Source: Mycobacterium yunnanensis (GTDB lineage: Bacteria > Actinomycetota > Actinomycetes > Mycobacteriales > Mycobacteriaceae). Taken from it: a stretch of 64,000 bases of DNA. The translations under genes were made by a program, and so were the position numbers. The DNA is taken from positions 186,001-250,000 of the forward strand of contig NZ_JACKVK010000005.1 of assembly GCF_025823185.1 (NCBI RefSeq). The letters run 5' to 3'. This document shows, one piece after another, positions 32,694 through 42,106 of the stretch. The notes beneath the pieces were generated by a model. The model was not told the DNA's origin. It saw only the letters and a program-made list of their open reading frames with translations, and did not search any database. The first letter of the stretch is position 1. Each line of letters begins with the position of its first letter.

Positions 32694-33574
32694 CCCGTGG
32701 CGCCGGTCTGCAGGACGAACAAGTCACCGGCGTGGGGGTAGGCCTCGACCTCGCCGGGTTCTAGGTAACCGCGCGAGGTGGTCACGTAGAGGTCCGTCAG
32801 GTCGGCACCGCCGAACGCCGCGCAGGTGACGTCCTTGGCGGGAATCGTGATCTGCGACAACAGGACACCGTCGGACCGGTATCGGCGTATGCCGTGCCCG
32901 GACCACAGGGCCAACCACAGGGTGTCCTCGGCGTCGACGATCAACCCGTCGGGCACACCGTCCTGCTCGTCGATGCTGAACAGGACCGTGCCGCTGGTGG
33001 CGGTGCCGTCGGCGGGGTCGTAGTCGAACACCATGACGTCCTGGGTTCCGCTGTCCACGTAGAACATTTGCCGCCCGTCGAGGCTCCATGCGACACCGTT
33101 GGACTCGGTCACCTCGGGAAGCAGGACGCGGACCGCCCCGTCGGGCGCGAGGCTGTACAGCGAAGCGGCCCCGGTGGTCCGTTCGGTAGTGGACGTACCC
33201 GCCACGAACCGGCCGGCCGGATCGCACGCACCGTCGTTGAAGAAGTGCGCCGACGTCATGCCAGGAGGCACGATCGGATCGTCGCGGGTTTCTCCGGTGG
33301 CGTCGGCGAGGACGAAGCCGGCGTCGGTGCCGAGAACGACGCCGCCGTTGTTGCGCAAGCCGACACAGCCCACCGACGCCCCCACCACCGCCACCGTGGA
33401 CTGACCGTCCTCGGGGTTGAAGCGGTGCAGTTCCCCCCGGTCGATGTCGACGAACACCAGTGTGCCGGTTCGTTCGTCCCACACCGGGCGCTCACCGAGC
33501 GAGGCCTGGGTGGGGGCGGCCACGTGCCAGCCGCCCTGCCGATCGTCGTCGAGGGACGTCGCTGAGTCAGTCAT
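32666..33574 (-). CDS. SMP-30/gluconolactonase/LRE-family protein
   Basis: 302 residues forming a six-bladed propeller of the SMP-30 type: ASLGERPVWDERTGTLVFVD, FFNDGACDPAGRFVAGTS, TESNGVAWSLDGRQMFYVD, then PDGLIVDAEDTLWLALW, which holds the usual metal-binding Glu/Asn/Asp positions. Members hydrolyse lactones with Ca2+ or Zn2+. It is unexpected in an amine operon, since no sugar-acid enzyme adjoins it; hydrolysis of a cyclic intermediate is one explanation. It ends within the FAD oxidase gene and starts 28 bases after the regulator stop. Confidence 0.85.
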   Translation of the reverse strand: MTDSATSLDDDRQGGWHVAAPTQASLGERPVWDERTGTLVFVDIDRGELHRFNPEDGQSTVAVVGASVGCVGLRNNGGVVLGTDAGFVLADATGETRDDPIVPPGMTSAHFFNDGACDPAGRFVAGTSTTERTTGAASLYSLAPDGAVRVLLPEVTESNGVAWSLDGRQMFYVDSGTQDVMVFDYDPADGTATSGTVLFSIDEQDGVPDGLIVDAEDTLWLALWSGHGIRRYRSDGVLLSQITIPAKDVTCAAFGGADLTDLYVTTSRGYLEPGEVEAYPHAGDLFVLQTGATGCPTLRYGG

Positions 33575-33602
33575 GACAGTGCCTTTCGTCGTGGTGTCTG
33601 GT

Positions 33603-34187
33603 TCACAGGCTCGGGGGGCTGATGATCCACAGCACTCGGGCGGCGTCGTCGCCGATGTTGGTCACGCCGTGCGTGGAACTACTGCGGTATTCGATCGAAT
33701 CGTCGACGTTGAGTTCGTATTCCGTGCCGTCGAGAGACAGCCTGACCGTGCCGGCCAACACCAGCAGGAGTTCCTGAGAGTCGCCGTGAGTGTGGCTGTC
33801 GCTGCCGATGGTGCCGCCCGGTGCCATCGCGCCCTCCAACACCTCGAGGTTCTGCAGCGGGCGTCGCGTCAGCATGAACTTGGTGGCACCCGACGCGGTC
33901 TTGATCTGGGGCCGTTCCTCCTTGCGCAGGACGCGGTGATGGCTTGCCGGTTCGTCGGAGAACAGATCGGCCACCGACAGGCCCATCGCCTTGCCGATCA
34001 TGCTGAGCGTGGGCACGCTGGCGCCGCACACTCCACGCTCGAGCTGGCTGAGGAAGCTCACACTCACCTCGGCGAACTCGGCCACTTGGCGCTGAGTCAA
34101 TTTGCGTCCCAATCGAAATTGTTTGATGCGGGCGCCGAGTTCGACACTCCCCGAGCCCTCCGCGGTCACGTCTTCCGTACTAGTCAT
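33603..34187 (-). CDS. XRE-HTH/cupin regulator (PuuR-like)
   Basis: 194 residues. An N-terminal XRE helix-turn-helix at about 18-75 (IKQFRLGRKLTQRQVAEFAE, SVSFLSQLERGVCGASVPTL) is followed by a C-terminal cupin at about 110-190 (MAPGGTIGSDSHTHGDSQEL, LLVLAGTVRLSLDGTEYEL). This is the PuuR architecture, which represses putrescine use. It is divergent from the permease gene at 34273, and the 85-base gap holds CACTTCA/TGAAGTG half-sites. It most likely represses both the permease and the oxidase operon; the ligand is inferred. Confidence 0.87.
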   Translation of the reverse strand: MTSTEDVTAEGSGSVELGARIKQFRLGRKLTQRQVAEFAEVSVSFLSQLERGVCGASVPTLSMIGKAMGLSVADLFSDEPASHHRVLRKEERPQIKTASGATKFMLTRRPLQNLEVLEGAMAPGGTIGSDSHTHGDSQELLLVLAGTVRLSLDGTEYELNVDDSIEYRSSSTHGVTNIGDDAARVLWIISPPSL

Positions 34188-34189
34188 GT

Positions 34190-34256
34190 CACTTCATTTC
34201 AGTTACAGTACAGCAGCTGGTCAATACGCAGTGCGAATACTACTCCATTTGAAGTG
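34190..34256. promoter_or_regulatory. Divergent control region of regulator and permease
   Basis: CACTTCA at 34190-34196 and TGAAGTG at 34250-34256 are exact inverse copies, each close to one of the two start codons. They are placed to serve as operators for the HTH-cupin regulator. Between them lies AT-rich sequence (TTACAGTACAG and AATACTACT) fitting divergent promoters. Confidence 0.45.
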
Positions 34257-34272
34257 GCAGGAGACGCCCGAA

Positions 34273-35748
34273 ATGCACCCTGAGGACTCCTCGACGGAAT
34301 CGACGCTCCCACCGGATGAGGACACCGAGATCCGTGGCACGGAGGGCAAGCTTGGCTGGTTCGACGGGTTCTCCATGGCGATGTCGATTCCCAACGGCAT
34401 CGTCACCAGCCTGGGTTTCTGCATCGCCGCCGTGGGCGCCCTGCCCGCGATGATCTTCTGGGCCGCCTCCAGCGTCCTCGGGTTCCTGCAGACCTTCCTG
34501 TACGCCGAGATGGCGTTGATGTTCCCGAAGGAGTCCGGTGGCATCGCCGTCTACGCCAATCAGGCGTGGCGCCGGCACAGTTCGTTCGTCGGACCGTTGG
34601 CCACCTTCGGCTACTGGATCGGATGGTCGCTCACCTTGGGAGTGGTCGGTGAAACTCTGGGCGGCTTGATCCAATCCGAATGGCTCAGCTCGGTCGAGTG
34701 GTCAGCACACGTAGGGCCCCTGACCCTCGAAATCCCGCAGGTGATCGCCATCGTGGCCATCTTGATCAGCTGGGTGGCGAACATCTTGGGCATTCGGGTC
34801 GCAGCCGCGATCAACAGGGTCATCGCGGTGGCCTTCATCGTCTTCGTCGCCATGGTGATCCTGGCGCCGTTCGTCGCCGGCGGCTGGCAGGCGTCTAACC
34901 TGACCTCGCACATCGGCGAGCATCCCTTCATCACCGCGATGGTGTGGCTGTACGCCGCCGCGTGGACGGTGTACGGCACCGAGATCTCCGCCACCTTCGC
35001 ACCCGAATACCGCAACGTGCGCCGGGACAGCTTTCGCGCCATGAAATACAGTGCAGCACTGGTCTTTGCGGTGTACCTAATCACCCCGATCGCCGCCGCG
35101 GGCGTCCTCGGCGAGCAGACCATCAGCGACAACCCCATCACCTACACCGTGCTGCTCGTCGAGCGTGCCTTCGGCAGCTGGCTGACCAACATCCTCATCA
35201 TCGTCGTGGTCGCGGCCCTGTTGCTGTCGATGATCGCCGCCAGCGCCGACGGCGGTCGGGCGGTGTACGGCATCGCGCGACAGGGGTTGACGTTGCGGCA
35301 GTTCGAGCGGCTGAACCGATTCGGTGAGCCCGCCCGCGCGCTGACCGTCGACATGGCCGTCAACATCCTGGTCGTGCTCGTCGTGTCCAGCCCACTGGCA
35401 ATCCTGTTGGCCGCCAACCTCGGATACATGGTGTGCACGATCTTCGCGGTGTCCGGCTACCTACTGCTGCGTCGTGACCGCCCGGAATGGCCGCGGCCAA
35501 TCAAGCTGCGGTCGGCATGGAAGCTGGTCGCGTGGTTCGTGCTGATCGTCGACGTGGTGATCACCGTCGTCGGCGCCACCCACCCCGAGGAGGCCGGCTA
35601 CGGCTCCATTCGCAACACCGTCATCGCGCTGTGTGTGCTGGCACTGTCCATGGTCTTCTACGTCGCCCGTCGCGTCGGACAGGACAAGCTGCCGCTGAGG
35701 TGGCGGGATCGCGAAGGCGAAGACGACCGGCCGCAGGTTGCGGCCTGA
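34273..35748 (+). CDS. APC-family amino acid / amine permease
   Basis: 491 residues from ATG 34273 (AGGAG at 34258-34262). About twelve membrane helices of the amino acid-polyamine-organocation type are visible, with the family's N-terminal cytosolic stretch GWFDGFSMAMSIPNGIVTSLG and a conserved YNRVRRDSF-like loop (EYRNVRRDSFRAM). It imports an amine or amino acid by cation symport. It is divergent from the cupin regulator and supplies the oxidase/aldehyde dehydrogenase pathway on the opposite strand, so an amine such as putrescine is the likely cargo. The Arg/Lys-rich C-terminal tail is cytosolic. Confidence 0.87.
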   Translation: MHPEDSSTESTLPPDEDTEIRGTEGKLGWFDGFSMAMSIPNGIVTSLGFCIAAVGALPAMIFWAASSVLGFLQTFLYAEMALMFPKESGGIAVYANQAWRRHSSFVGPLATFGYWIGWSLTLGVVGETLGGLIQSEWLSSVEWSAHVGPLTLEIPQVIAIVAILISWVANILGIRVAAAINRVIAVAFIVFVAMVILAPFVAGGWQASNLTSHIGEHPFITAMVWLYAAAWTVYGTEISATFAPEYRNVRRDSFRAMKYSAALVFAVYLITPIAAAGVLGEQTISDNPITYTVLLVERAFGSWLTNILIIVVVAALLLSMIAASADGGRAVYGIARQGLTLRQFERLNRFGEPARALTVDMAVNILVVLVVSSPLAILLAANLGYMVCTIFAVSGYLLLRRDRPEWPRPIKLRSAWKLVAWFVLIVDVVITVVGATHPEEAGYGSIRNTVIALCVLALSMVFYVARRVGQDKLPLRWRDREGEDDRPQVAA

Positions 35749-35794
35749 GCGACGACGGGCCTTGAGGCACAGCGACACTCGTTCGACCCGTCCT

Positions 35795-35808
35795 GCCGGG
35801 CACCCGGC
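35795..35808. terminator. Possible hairpin between convergent permease and ctaD
   Basis: GCCGGGCACCCGGC is a perfect 6-bp stem with a 2-base loop in the 97-base convergent gap. There is no T-tract. The short loop makes a strong terminator doubtful, but it is the only stem-loop between the two genes. Confidence 0.3.
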
Positions 35809-35845
35809 GGTGCAGTGCTCAGTCGACGAGGCGTAAGTGGGGTTT

Positions 35846-37735
35846 TCAATCCGAGCTTCCCCCGACATCTCCTTGACGATCCGGCTCGGTCCGCGGTCCG
35901 AAGCCCTCGGGTGACTCGAATGCCGTCGCGTGCTTGCCGATGTGCGACTCGGCCCGCATCCGGTCGACCATGTGCGGATAGTGCAGCTCGAATGCCGGTC
36001 GCTCCGAACGGATCCGGGGCAGTTCGGTGAAGTTGTGCCGCGGTGGCGGGCAACTCGTCGCCCACTCCAGGGAGTTGCCATAGCCCCACGGGTCGTCCAC
36101 CACCACTGGCTCGCCGTACCGCCAGCTCTTGAACACGTTCCACACGAAGGGCAGCATGGAGATCCCGAGGGTGAAGGCTCCGATCGTGGAAACGATGTTC
36201 AGCCAGGTGAATTCGTCGCTGGGCAAGTAGTCCGCGTAGCGGCGCGGCATGCCCTCGTCGCCCAGCCAGTGCTGCACCAGGAATGTCGTGTGGAAGCCGA
36301 TGAACGTCAACCAGAAGTGCAGCTTGCCCAGGCGCTCGTCGAGCATGCGCCCGGTCATCTTTGGGAACCAGAAGTAGATGCCCGCGTAGGTGGCGAACAC
36401 GATGGTGCCAAACAGCACGTAGTGAAAGTGCGCGACGACGAAGTACGAGTCGGTCACGTGGAAGTCCAGTGGCGGGCTGGCCAGCAGCACGCCGGACAAT
36501 CCGCCCAACAGGAACGTGACGAGGAAGCCGACCGAGAACAGCATCGGTGTCTCGAAGGTCAACTGGCCCTTCCACATCGTGCCGATCCAGTTGAAGAACT
36601 TGATGCCCGTCGGGACGGCGATCAGGAACGTCGTGAACGAGAAGAAGGGCAGTAGCACCGCGCCCGTGGCGTACATGTGATGGGCCCAGACAACCACCGA
36701 CAGGGCTCCGATCCCGATGGTCGCGTACACCAGGAGCGCATAGCCGAATAGCGGTTTTCGCGAGAAGACCGGGATGATCTCGGTGACGATGCCGAAGAAC
36801 GGCAGCGCGATGATGTACACCTCGGGGTGGCCGAAGAACCAGAACAGATGCTGCCAAAGGATGGCGCCACCGTTGGACGCGTCGAAGACGTGGGCGCCGA
36901 GGTGACGGTCGGCTTCCAGGCCGAATAGCGCCGCGGTGAGCAAGGGGAACGCCAGCAGCACCAGGATCGAGGTCACCAGGATGTTCCAGGTGAAGATCGG
37001 CATCCGGAACATGGTCATTCCGGGGGCGCGCATGCAGACCACCGTGGTGATCATGTTGACGCCGCCGAGAATAGTGCCAAGGCCGGCGACGATTAGGCCC
37101 ATCACCCACAGATCGGCGCCCGGCCCCGGGTGGCGGACGATGTCGCTCAGCGGGGTGTAGGCGGTCCAGCCGAAGTCGGCGGCGCCACCGGGGGTGATGA
37201 AACCGGCGATGGCGATCAGCGCACCGAACAGGAACAGCCAGTAGGAGAACGCATTGAGCCGCGGGAAGGCGACGTCGGGCGCGCCGATCTGCAGCGGCAG
37301 CACGAGGTTGGCGAAGCCGAACACGATCGGGGTCGCGTAGAACAACAGCATCACCGTGCCGTGCATCGTGAACAGCTGGTTGTACTGCTCGTTGCTCAGG
37401 AACTGCAGGCCGGGCAGGGCCAGTTCGGCGCGCATGAACAGCGCCATCAGTCCACCAACGAAGAAGAAGACCGTGCCGTGCATCGTGAACAGCTGGTTGT
37501 ACTGCTCGTTGCTCAGGAACTGCAGGCCGGGCAGGGCCAGTTCGGCGCGCATGAACAGCGCCATCAGTCCACCAACGAAGAAGAAGACGAAGCACGTGAC
37601 GACGTACATGATGCCGATCAGCTTGTGATCGGTGGTGGTCACCAGCTTGTAGATCAGGTTGCCCCTGGGGCCCATCCGCGCCGGAAACGGACGCCAGACC
37701 TGGAGCTCCTCGACCTTGGGTGCCTCGATGGCCAT
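35846..37735 (-). CDS. ctaD: Cytochrome c oxidase subunit I with internal duplication
   Basis: 629 residues from ATG 37735. All catalytic landmarks are present: HPEVYII (CuB His), AHHMYATG (His pair) and [10 protein letters not shown] (heme a3 and heme a ligands). Residues 51-89 and 90-128 are identical copies, starting [15 protein letters not shown] and ending [10 protein letters not shown]. The copy doubles part of membrane helix 1 and the MHGTV segment that carries the low-spin heme a ligand (His86 and His125). Without it the protein would be 590 residues, near the usual ~575. The enzyme reduces O2 in the aerobic chain. Either a recent duplication disrupting topology, an assembly artefact, or a second non-essential copy. 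Confidence 0.9.
   Translation of the reverse strand: MAIEAPKVEELQVWRPFPARMGPRGNLIYKLVTTTDHKLIGIMYVVTCFVFFFVGGLMALFMRAELALPGLQFLSNEQYNQLFTMHGTVFFFVGGLMALFMRAELALPGLQFLSNEQYNQLFTMHGTVMLLFYATPIVFGFANLVLPLQIGAPDVAFPRLNAFSYWLFLFGALIAIAGFITPGGAADFGWTAYTPLSDIVRHPGPGADLWVMGLIVAGLGTILGGVNMITTVVCMRAPGMTMFRMPIFTWNILVTSILVLLAFPLLTAALFGLEADRHLGAHVFDASNGGAILWQHLFWFFGHPEVYIIALPFFGIVTEIIPVFSRKPLFGYALLVYATIGIGALSVVVWAHHMYATGAVLLPFFSFTTFLIAVPTGIKFFNWIGTMWKGQLTFETPMLFSVGFLVTFLLGGLSGVLLASPPLDFHVTDSYFVVAHFHYVLFGTIVFATYAGIYFWFPKMTGRMLDERLGKLHFWLTFIGFHTTFLVQHWLGDEGMPRRYADYLPSDEFTWLNIVSTIGAFTLGISMLPFVWNVFKSWRYGEPVVVDDPWGYGNSLEWATSCPPPRHNFTELPRIRSERPAFELHYPHMVDRMRAESHIGKHATAFESPEGFGPRTEPDRQGDVGGSSD
37353..37588. repeat. 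117-bp perfect tandem duplication inside ctaD
   Basis: Bases 37353-37469 are repeated without a mismatch at 37470-37586, and the identity runs 2 further bases. The unit is 117 bp (39 codons), so the reading frame is kept. Perfect identity at the DNA level means it is very recent or an assembly error. Confidence 0.9.
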
Positions 37736-38081
37736 CTTCTCGTCCCTCAAGCTCGCGCGGCGTGTCCGCCGCAACTGGCACCCGGCGACCCGCCGAGCGC
37801 CGCACGCTTACCCCGACTCGCGGAGCCAAACCGTCGATTCTGGGAAGTCGAGCCACTCCGTTGATTGGCCGGGCAACCGGCGGCGGGATTTGCGCTTTCC
37901 GGACAGTCCGCTCTGATCGTGCGCGTCGTGACCTATTCGGGGCCGCGTAGCGGAGCCATGATGCGTGCTCGCGAGCCTGAAATCGACCGCCAGGCGGTGG
38001 TCTGGACGAAAGCCGCTGGTGCATCAACAGAATGGGGATGTTCGAAGCGTTGGCGACCAGCGCGGTAGGAAGGGGTAGGCA
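37736..38081. other. Intergenic region between ctaD and the ANTAR gene
   Basis: These 346 bases separate divergent genes and must hold both promoters. I see no confident -35/-10 pair, repeat or RNA gene. Short frames here have poor codon use and no recognisable product. Confidence 0.5.
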
Positions 38082-38885
38082 GTGACCTGTGACGACACCA
38101 TCGGAGTGAACGCACCGCCGCTCGCGGGTCGGCCGCAGTGGCCGGGATCCGCCGAGGCGCATCACTTGGAGGCGGTGCTCGAACTAGTCGAGGGCTGGCA
38201 GCAGCGAGGCCACGATGATCTCGATGTGGCGCTGAAGCAGGTGAATGACGCCAATGTCCACGTGGTGCCCGGCGCCCGGTCCGCCGGTATCACCGTGGTG
38301 GATGCCTCTGGCATCATCACCACTCTCGGTGCCACCAGTGAGGATGCTCGCCGACTCGACGACGCGCAGCGCGCCACCGGCGAGGGTCCGTGTCTGTCGG
38401 CGGCATGGGAGCAACACACCGTGCACATCGAGGACTTCGCGACCGAGCGGCGGTGGCCCCGGTTCTGCGATACCGCATCGGACCAGACGTCGGTGCGGTC
38501 GGTGCTGTCGTTTCACCTCTTCACCGACAAGGACACCGTGGCGGCGTTGAATTTTCACGCCCGATCATCGGGAGTGTTCGACCAGGATTCCGTCGAGGCG
38601 GGACTGCTGGTCGCCGCCCACACCATGGTGGCCTGGAAACTGGTGAGCCGAGAACGTCAATTCCGGAGTGCGCTGGCCAACCGTGATGCCATCGGCCAGG
38701 CCAAGGGGATGCTCATGGAACGCTTCGGCATCGACGCCTTCGCCGCGTTCGAGTTGCTCAAACGCCTGTCGCAGGACACCAACACCAAACTCAGTGTCGT
38801 CGCCGAGAAGGTCGTGGCCGCTGATCAACCGCCGGTCGACCGTTGGCCCCGCAGTCGGCGTCGACCACCTCTCGGCGGAGTGTGA
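38082..38885 (+). CDS. GAF-ANTAR RNA-binding regulator
   Basis: 267 residues. A GAF sensor at about 30-190 (AGITVVDASGIITTLGATSE, then ATGEGPCLSAAWEQHTVHIEDF) is followed by a C-terminal ANTAR domain at about 200-250: ALANRDAIGQAKGMLMERFG, IDAFAAFELLKRLSQDTNTK. ANTAR domains bind paired hairpins in mRNA leaders to prevent termination. Mycobacterial GAF-ANTAR proteins are cytosolic, with unknown ligands. GTG start with AAGGGG upstream. Basic C-terminal tail. Divergent from ctaD, with no proved target here. Confidence 0.87.
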   Translation: MTCDDTIGVNAPPLAGRPQWPGSAEAHHLEAVLELVEGWQQRGHDDLDVALKQVNDANVHVVPGARSAGITVVDASGIITTLGATSEDARRLDDAQRATGEGPCLSAAWEQHTVHIEDFATERRWPRFCDTASDQTSVRSVLSFHLFTDKDTVAALNFHARSSGVFDQDSVEAGLLVAAHTMVAWKLVSRERQFRSALANRDAIGQAKGMLMERFGIDAFAAFELLKRLSQDTNTKLSVVAEKVVAADQPPVDRWPRSRRRPPLGGV

Positions 38886-38926
38886 CGATGGTTGGGGCAG
38901 GGCGCTGAGCAGCTTCGTGACGGGCA

Positions 38927-39722
38927 TCATCTGCGCAACGTCTGGTGCGGACTTTCCCCGTACTGCAGACGATAGGCGGTGGCGAATCGACCCAGGTGGC
39001 CGAACCCCAACCGCGCGGCCACCTGCCCCACGGTCGTCGTCAGCCGGTTTCCGGTCATCAGCTCGAGACGGACGTGGTGCAGCCGAGCTTGGCGCAGGTA
39101 TTCCATGGGTGTGCAATCGCGGTGCTTGCGGAACATGTACTGCAAGGCACGCGGGGAGACGTATACCGCTCGTGCGATGTCGGTCAGCGAGATGTCGTCG
39201 GCGGCGTTGTCGTCGATGAAGCTGATGGCTCGCCGAAGGAGCACCGGGGTGCTGTCGTGACGGTCTTCGATGGTGAGTTCGAGCAGCGCGGTGGTGGGAA
39301 AGCATGCCAGCATGCTTGCGGCCAAGTAGCGGGACACCGACCCGGCTACCAACGAACTCCGGTCGATGACGACGGCGACGAAGTGACCGGCACGAATCTC
39401 TCCGCTGAAGGGAACTCCCTCGCGGGCCGATCACGGCCACCGTGCCCGGGCGGGCAACCTCGAGTTCGCCACCGGGCTGTCGATGAAACATCGATCCGGA
39501 CTTCACCCACACCAGTGGCGGGTGGGGCGCCGGGTCGCCTTGGGAGCCGAAGTCGTAGCCGTATTCGATCTCGTCGAACGCCAACGAACCGAGAGTCGAG
39601 CGGGTCATGTGGGTATGGGTCGGTAGGTTCGACGTGGCTCCGATGTGCATCCTGGAGTAACTGGCACTGAGGACCGCCTCGGCCTCACCGACATCGTAAG
39701 TGTCCAGCAAAACGGCGTTCAT
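38927..39722 (-). pseudogene. AraC-family regulator, frameshifted
   Basis: The N-terminal ~100 residues (ATG 39722: LDTYDVGEAEAVLSASYSRM ... PGGELEVARPGTVAVIGP) are those of an AraC/AraC-binding-like sensor domain. Near 39415-39435 the frame breaks, and the rest continues one frame over: REGVPFSGEIRAGHFVAVVI, then the C-terminal AraC helix-turn-helix (RAVYVSPRALQYMFRKHRDC, TPMEYLRQARLHHVRLELM, LGRFATAYRLQYGESPHQTL). A single-base insertion or a two-base deletion explains it, whether mutation or sequencing error. If real, the product is a sensor without a DNA-binding half. Converges with the ANTAR gene. Confidence 0.7.
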
Positions 39723-39808
39723 CTCGACGACCCCTAGTTCACCCGAGCGCAACGGCACCGACAGCCATCCTGCCCCTGACGACCTCGACGTGCACCCGTC
39801 AAGACCGC

Positions 39809-41200
39809 CTACGTCTGATCAACCTCGAAGTCGCTGGGCTTCCACGAGCCGTCGAAGGCGGCTTGGTCGGGACCGTAGATGCGGAAGTAGGCAAACCAAC
39901 CTCTTCCCGGTGTGGTCTTTATCCACGAGCCTTCTCGTCCGGTGGGTGGCTGTGGGCCGAAGTAGAGGTCAGCGGATGACCCTGAGAGCGAGCTCAATTC
40001 GAACAGCGAACGCAACGCTGCCTTGCCTTGGTCCGTCTGTATCTGACTGCGGGTTTCGGCGTCGTAGACAGTGATCGACCAGAAGAGCTTGGCGGGCACG
40101 GGCAGCGGCACGGTGAGTTTGTAGGTGTTGCCGCCGTCCAAATAAGAACCCGCGTCATCCTTCAACCCCAGCCAGTAGAGCGAGCCGGCACCGGCATCGC
40201 GGCGAAACATCGACGGTGAGGTGGCGATGGCTTGGAAGAACCACTTGTCGATGGCATAGGTGTCGCGATAGTTGGGCGTGTCGAAGTCGCCGTTTTCGAA
40301 TCGCAGTGCAGCCCATTGCCATTGGAGGCCATCCCATACGACGCGGTCAGGTCTGCGGTCGGCGAAGGATTCCACCCGCATCTGCGCGCAGGCTCTGCCA
40401 GCAGCCTGTACGAGGATGCGGCTCAATCGGTCGTCCGGATCGAACGGCTCACCCTTGGCGATGCCCAGCGCAGCAAGATCGCCGTACTGGGCGGGGCTGT
40501 CGTCGAGTGGCGGCTCAGTCTGAACCACGCCGTGGAGGACTTCCCAAAATCCGAGGTCCCGCTCGTAGCGGTGCGGTGTCGTGTCCTGCGGCGCGGGGGT
40601 CATGTCGAACCAGGTCGGCTCCGCCCACTCCGGGGCGGGATTCATCGGATACACCTTGGTGTTCTCGAGCCGCTCGATGGCCGCGGGTACGTCGCCGTGC
40701 TCGGGAAGTGAGCGAAGGCCGACGATCACCCGGTAAGAACCAGATGCACCGACGTGGTAGCCGGATGGCACCTCCGCCTCATACCCAGGGGGCAGCAGCA
40801 AGTGCCTTCCGCCCTTGCCCGCGTCGGGTCCCGGAATGCCCAGGTCCTGTATCCACCGCTGATGAATGTCCATTGCCGCGCCGATGAACGGGCCAGCGGG
40901 GAGCTCGACCACCATCGGGCCGTTGCGCAGGTCCAACAACACACCGCCGTACGGGGTGTCGGAATTGAGCGTGAAGCCGACGTGGCGCGGTTGAGTGTCC
41001 ATGTATCCGAAGGTCGTGTTCGGCTGCGCGCCCGCATCCACGGTGCCGTCGAAGATGGCTGCGCCAGAGACGGTCCGGTAGAAGAACCGATACGACGCGA
41101 TGGCCCGGTTGAGGTCGACATCGTCGAACGCCTGCCCCACCGTGTCGGGTGTCGGGTAGCCGCCATCGAAGTCGACCCGCTGTTCAGCACGTGAAGTCAT
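39809..41200 (-). CDS. DUF1254/DUF1214 domain protein
   Basis: 463 residues. The N-terminal DUF1254 part has YRFFYRTVSGAAIFDGTV and NSDTPYGGVLLDLRNGPMVV, and the C-terminal DUF1214 part has KLFWSITVYDAETRSQI and SDLYFGPQPPTGREGSW-style motifs (as ADLYFGPQPPTGREGSWIKT). These domains normally occur together; their biochemical function is not established. No signal peptide is visible. The gene stands alone between a broken AraC gene and an SDR gene on the same strand, 77 bases downstream of nothing closely coupled. Assignment to the family is good, the role unknown. Confidence 0.82.
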   Translation of the reverse strand: MTSRAEQRVDFDGGYPTPDTVGQAFDDVDLNRAIASYRFFYRTVSGAAIFDGTVDAGAQPNTTFGYMDTQPRHVGFTLNSDTPYGGVLLDLRNGPMVVELPAGPFIGAAMDIHQRWIQDLGIPGPDAGKGGRHLLLPPGYEAEVPSGYHVGASGSYRVIVGLRSLPEHGDVPAAIERLENTKVYPMNPAPEWAEPTWFDMTPAPQDTTPHRYERDLGFWEVLHGVVQTEPPLDDSPAQYGDLAALGIAKGEPFDPDDRLSRILVQAAGRACAQMRVESFADRRPDRVVWDGLQWQWAALRFENGDFDTPNYRDTYAIDKWFFQAIATSPSMFRRDAGAGSLYWLGLKDDAGSYLDGGNTYKLTVPLPVPAKLFWSITVYDAETRSQIQTDQGKAALRSLFELSSLSGSSADLYFGPQPPTGREGSWIKTTPGRGWFAYFRIYGPDQAAFDGSWKPSDFEVDQT

Positions 41201-41277
41201 GGGCCCATCTTCTCGAAGTCGACCGCGGGCACGCCCGAAATCGCCGATTCGATGCCGCGGCGCGACCCCGCGCCGTG

Positions 41278-42069
41278 CTATTTGAAGGGGTTGAGGTTGC
41301 GGCCCAGAACGTACTGAAGGCGTTGTGGCAGTGGACGAATGGTGGCGGCGGTGAGCTTGTTGACCTTGCCCGGGATGCAGACGGGTTTGCCAGCCATCAC
41401 CGCCTCGTAGCCTTCACGCACCACGTCTTGCGGCTCTTGCCAGAGCAGGCCGGGGAGGCGATCGGCGGCCTCGCGGGCGCCCATCACGTCGTGGAACTCG
41501 CTGTGGGTGAACCCCGGGCACAACGCAGTCACGTGGATGCCATGCGGCTTGAGTTCCATGTCCAGGGACTGCGACATCTGCAGGACGTAGGCCTTGATGC
41601 CGGTGTAGAGCAGACCTTCGCCGGGCGGGGCCATCGCGGCCAGGGAGGACAGGTTGACGATGCGTCCCCATCGACGCTGCTTCATGCCAGGGATCACCCG
41701 GTGCGCGAGTTCGGTTGTCGCGGTGACCATCAGCTGTAGTTCGGCGGCCACCGACTCCCACGGAGTCTGGGAGAACTTCGTGCTCGACGACAGTCCCGCG
41801 TTGTTGACGAGCACGTCGACGGGCATCTCGGCGCGCGCGGCGTGATCGATGATGGCCGCCGGTGTGGCGGGGTCGGTGAGGTCGGCGGCGAAGACCTCAC
41901 AGCGCACTCCGTGCGTGCGGCGTAGCTCGGCGGCGAGCTCTTCGAGGCGGTCGGCCCGGCGCGCGACGAGGAGCACGTCGTGCCCGTGGGCGGCGAGGTG
42001 GCGGGCGAAGGTTGCGCCGATGCCGGCGGAGGCGCCGGTGATCAATGCGGTCCGTCGAGGGTCGGTCAT
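41278..42069 (-). CDS. Short-chain dehydrogenase/reductase
   Basis: 263 residues: TGASAGIGATFARHLAAHG (about 11-29), LVNNAGL at 88-94, Ser in VNLSSLAAM and the YTGIK catalytic pair. The C-terminus PQRLQYVLGRNLNPFK is usual for the SDR group of ~260 residues often found with monooxygenases or lipid enzymes. It lies 37 bases after the hydrolase gene (42107-43042) and is probably co-transcribed with it. The substrate is unknown; a lipid or steroid-like alcohol is possible. Confidence 0.87.
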   Translation of the reverse strand: MTDPRRTALITGASAGIGATFARHLAAHGHDVLLVARRADRLEELAAELRRTHGVRCEVFAADLTDPATPAAIIDHAARAEMPVDVLVNNAGLSSSTKFSQTPWESVAAELQLMVTATTELAHRVIPGMKQRRWGRIVNLSSLAAMAPPGEGLLYTGIKAYVLQMSQSLDMELKPHGIHVTALCPGFTHSEFHDVMGAREAADRLPGLLWQEPQDVVREGYEAVMAGKPVCIPGKVNKLTAATIRPLPQRLQYVLGRNLNPFK

Positions 42070-42106
42070 CGGGGTGCCTTTCTGGTGTCGCGGGGTGTCG
42101 ATGCGC

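Noticed and set aside
37353..37588. Interpretation of the ctaD repeat as an insertion sequence or mobile element
   Set aside because: The unit encodes only oxidase residues, has no terminal inverted repeats and no transposase; it is a plain tandem duplication.
35658..38165. 835-codon minus-strand frame across ctaD and its flanks
   Set aside because: It is an alternative frame over ctaD; its product is Arg/Pro-rich with no recognisable domains, while the overlapping frame is a clear oxidase.
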